From the NCBI GenBank assembly GCA_011523725.1, contig WTGD01000141.1, forward strand, positions 1 to 5,802: DNA of 5,802 nt, given 5' to 3'. How positions within the stretch are numbered: position 1 is the stretch's first letter; every line of letters starts with the position of its first letter. Below, in pieces: positions 4,960-5,802 of the stretch. Below the pieces are notes generated by a model. The model did not search any database. It was not told where the DNA came from and worked only from the letters and a program-made list of their open reading frames with translations. This DNA is from Nitrospinota bacterium. GTDB lineage: Bacteria; UBA8248. Made by a program: the position numbers and the translations under genes.

Positions 4960-5802
4960 TTAGATATCATAGTAGAGGTGGAATTCGTGGGGATGCGGAC
5001 GCAGGCGCACCGCATCCACCTCCTCTACACGCTTGTATTCGATCCAGTTGTCGATGGCATCCTTCGTGAACACGTCGCCTTTCAGCAAGAACTCATAATC
5101 AGCTTCGAGCGCGTCCAAAGCCTCGGGCAGGCTTCCGGGCGTCTGCTGCACGCTGCCCTTCTCCTCTGGACCGAGATCATAGAGATTCTTGTCGATTGGG
5201 TCGGGCGGCATGATTTTATTTTGGATGCCGTCCAGGCCAGCCATCAACATCGCGGCGAAGGCCAGATAAGGGTTGCAAGAGGGGTCGGGACAACGGAATT
5301 CGACCCTCTTGGCCTTCTCGCTTGAAGAATACATCGGTATGCGCACGCAAGCGCTTCTGTTGCGGCAACTATAGATCAAATTGATAGGCGCCTCATAACC
5401 CGGCACCAAGCGGCGGTAGCTATTCGTCGTCGGATTGGTGAAAGCCAGCAATGCGGGCGCATGCTTCAACAAGCCGCCGATGTAGTAAAGTGCGTCCGGA
5501 CTCAGATCTCCATAAGTCCCCGCCCGATACATGATGTTCTTGTCATCCTTCCAGATGCTTTGGTGGCAGTGCATTCCGGTGCCGTTATCGAGGAACACGG
5601 GTTTCGGCATGAAGGTCGCCGTCTTTCCATGCTTTCTTGCCACGTTCTTGACGATGTACTTGTACTTCATCAGCTTATCCGCCGTGGTCACCAGGGTATC
5701 GAATCGAATATCGATTTCACATTGCCCAGCGGAGGCCACCTCATGGTGATGCACTTCACACTCGACGCCACACTCCAGCATTGTCAGCATCATCTCTGAG
5801 CG
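4960..5802 (-). CDS. glnA: Glutamine synthetase type I, C-terminal part (5' end outside window)
   Basis: The last 280 residues of a type I glutamine synthetase (full length about 470), open to the right edge; the residues RSEMM at the edge are internal, not a start. The enzyme makes glutamine from glutamate, ammonia and ATP as a cytoplasmic dodecamer. Visible catalytic motifs in order are HHHEVASAGQCEI (metal and ATP region), KTATFMPKP, NGTGMHCHQS (the glutamate/phosphate-site His), NPTTNSYRRLVPGYEAP, NRSACVRIP and RVEFRCPDPSCNPYLAFAA. The tyrosine in DKNLYDLGPEE (codon 5179-5181) lies 72 residues from the C-terminus, matching the adenylylation Tyr of E. coli GlnA (71 from the end). GlnE control is therefore possible, although no glnE or PII gene is in view. 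The C-terminal HPHEFHLYYDI fits the family. It converges on lutBC and shares its terminator. Confidence 0.97.
   Translation of the reverse strand, partial: RSEMMLTMLECGVECEVHHHEVASAGQCEIDIRFDTLVTTADKLMKYKYIVKNVARKHGKTATFMPKPVFLDNGTGMHCHQSIWKDDKNIMYRAGTYGDLSPDALYYIGGLLKHAPALLAFTNPTTNSYRRLVPGYEAPINLIYSCRNRSACVRIPMYSSSEKAKRVEFRCPDPSCNPYLAFAAMLMAGLDGIQNKIMPPDPIDKNLYDLGPEEKGSVQQTPGSLPEALDALEADYEFLLKGDVFTKDAIDNWIEYKRVEEVDAVRLRPHPHEFHLYYDI

Noticed and set aside
4978..5325. Plus-strand open frames opposite glnA (also 5461-5799)
   Set aside because: They lie antisense to an unmistakable glutamine synthetase and their translations show no recognisable domain.

Overview
The window is ordinary bacterial chromosomal DNA, densely coding and moderately GC-rich. 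It holds four complete genes and one gene cut by the right edge. The source is a bacterium, but the sequence does not fix the phylum. A type I glutamine synthetase that keeps the adenylylation-site tyrosine, together with a fused LutB-LutC protein, argues mildly against a typical Bacillus-like Firmicute. I would not go further.

Layout. Positions 1-165 are non-coding as far as I can tell. They carry an AT-rich, roughly 10-bp phased repeat (1-55) and a perfect 14-bp palindrome (57-70). Positions 166-1704 hold a two-gene minus-strand operon: a thioredoxin-like [2Fe-2S] ferredoxin (first gene, 1363-1704) followed 42 bp later by an acyl-CoA dehydrogenase (166-1320), both with good Shine-Dalgarno sites. 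Positions 1705-1917 are a divergent intergenic region with a convincing sigma70-type promoter facing right. Positions 1918-4814 hold a two-gene plus-strand operon: lutA, then after a 2-bp gap a TTG-started 706-aa fusion of LutB and LutC. A strong hairpin (4884-4926) with T tracts on both strands ends this operon and the converging glnA. From 4960 to the right edge is the C-terminal 280 residues of glutamine synthetase (minus strand, 5' end outside the window).

How they work together. LutA plus LutBC should form the iron-sulfur, LUD-domain L-lactate oxidation complex (lactate to pyruvate). The divergent operon pairs an FAD-dependent acyl-CoA dehydrogenase with a one-electron [2Fe-2S] carrier. 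The two units share one upstream region, so joint control of lactate and acyl-CoA oxidation is possible but is inference only. No lactate permease, LutR-type regulator or electron-transfer flavoprotein gene is inside the window. glnA is probably an unrelated neighbour, insulated by the terminator.

I did not find a clearly undescribed system. The points most worth following are the LutB-LutC fusion, the divergent ferredoxin/acyl-CoA dehydrogenase partner operon, and the phased repeat at the left edge.
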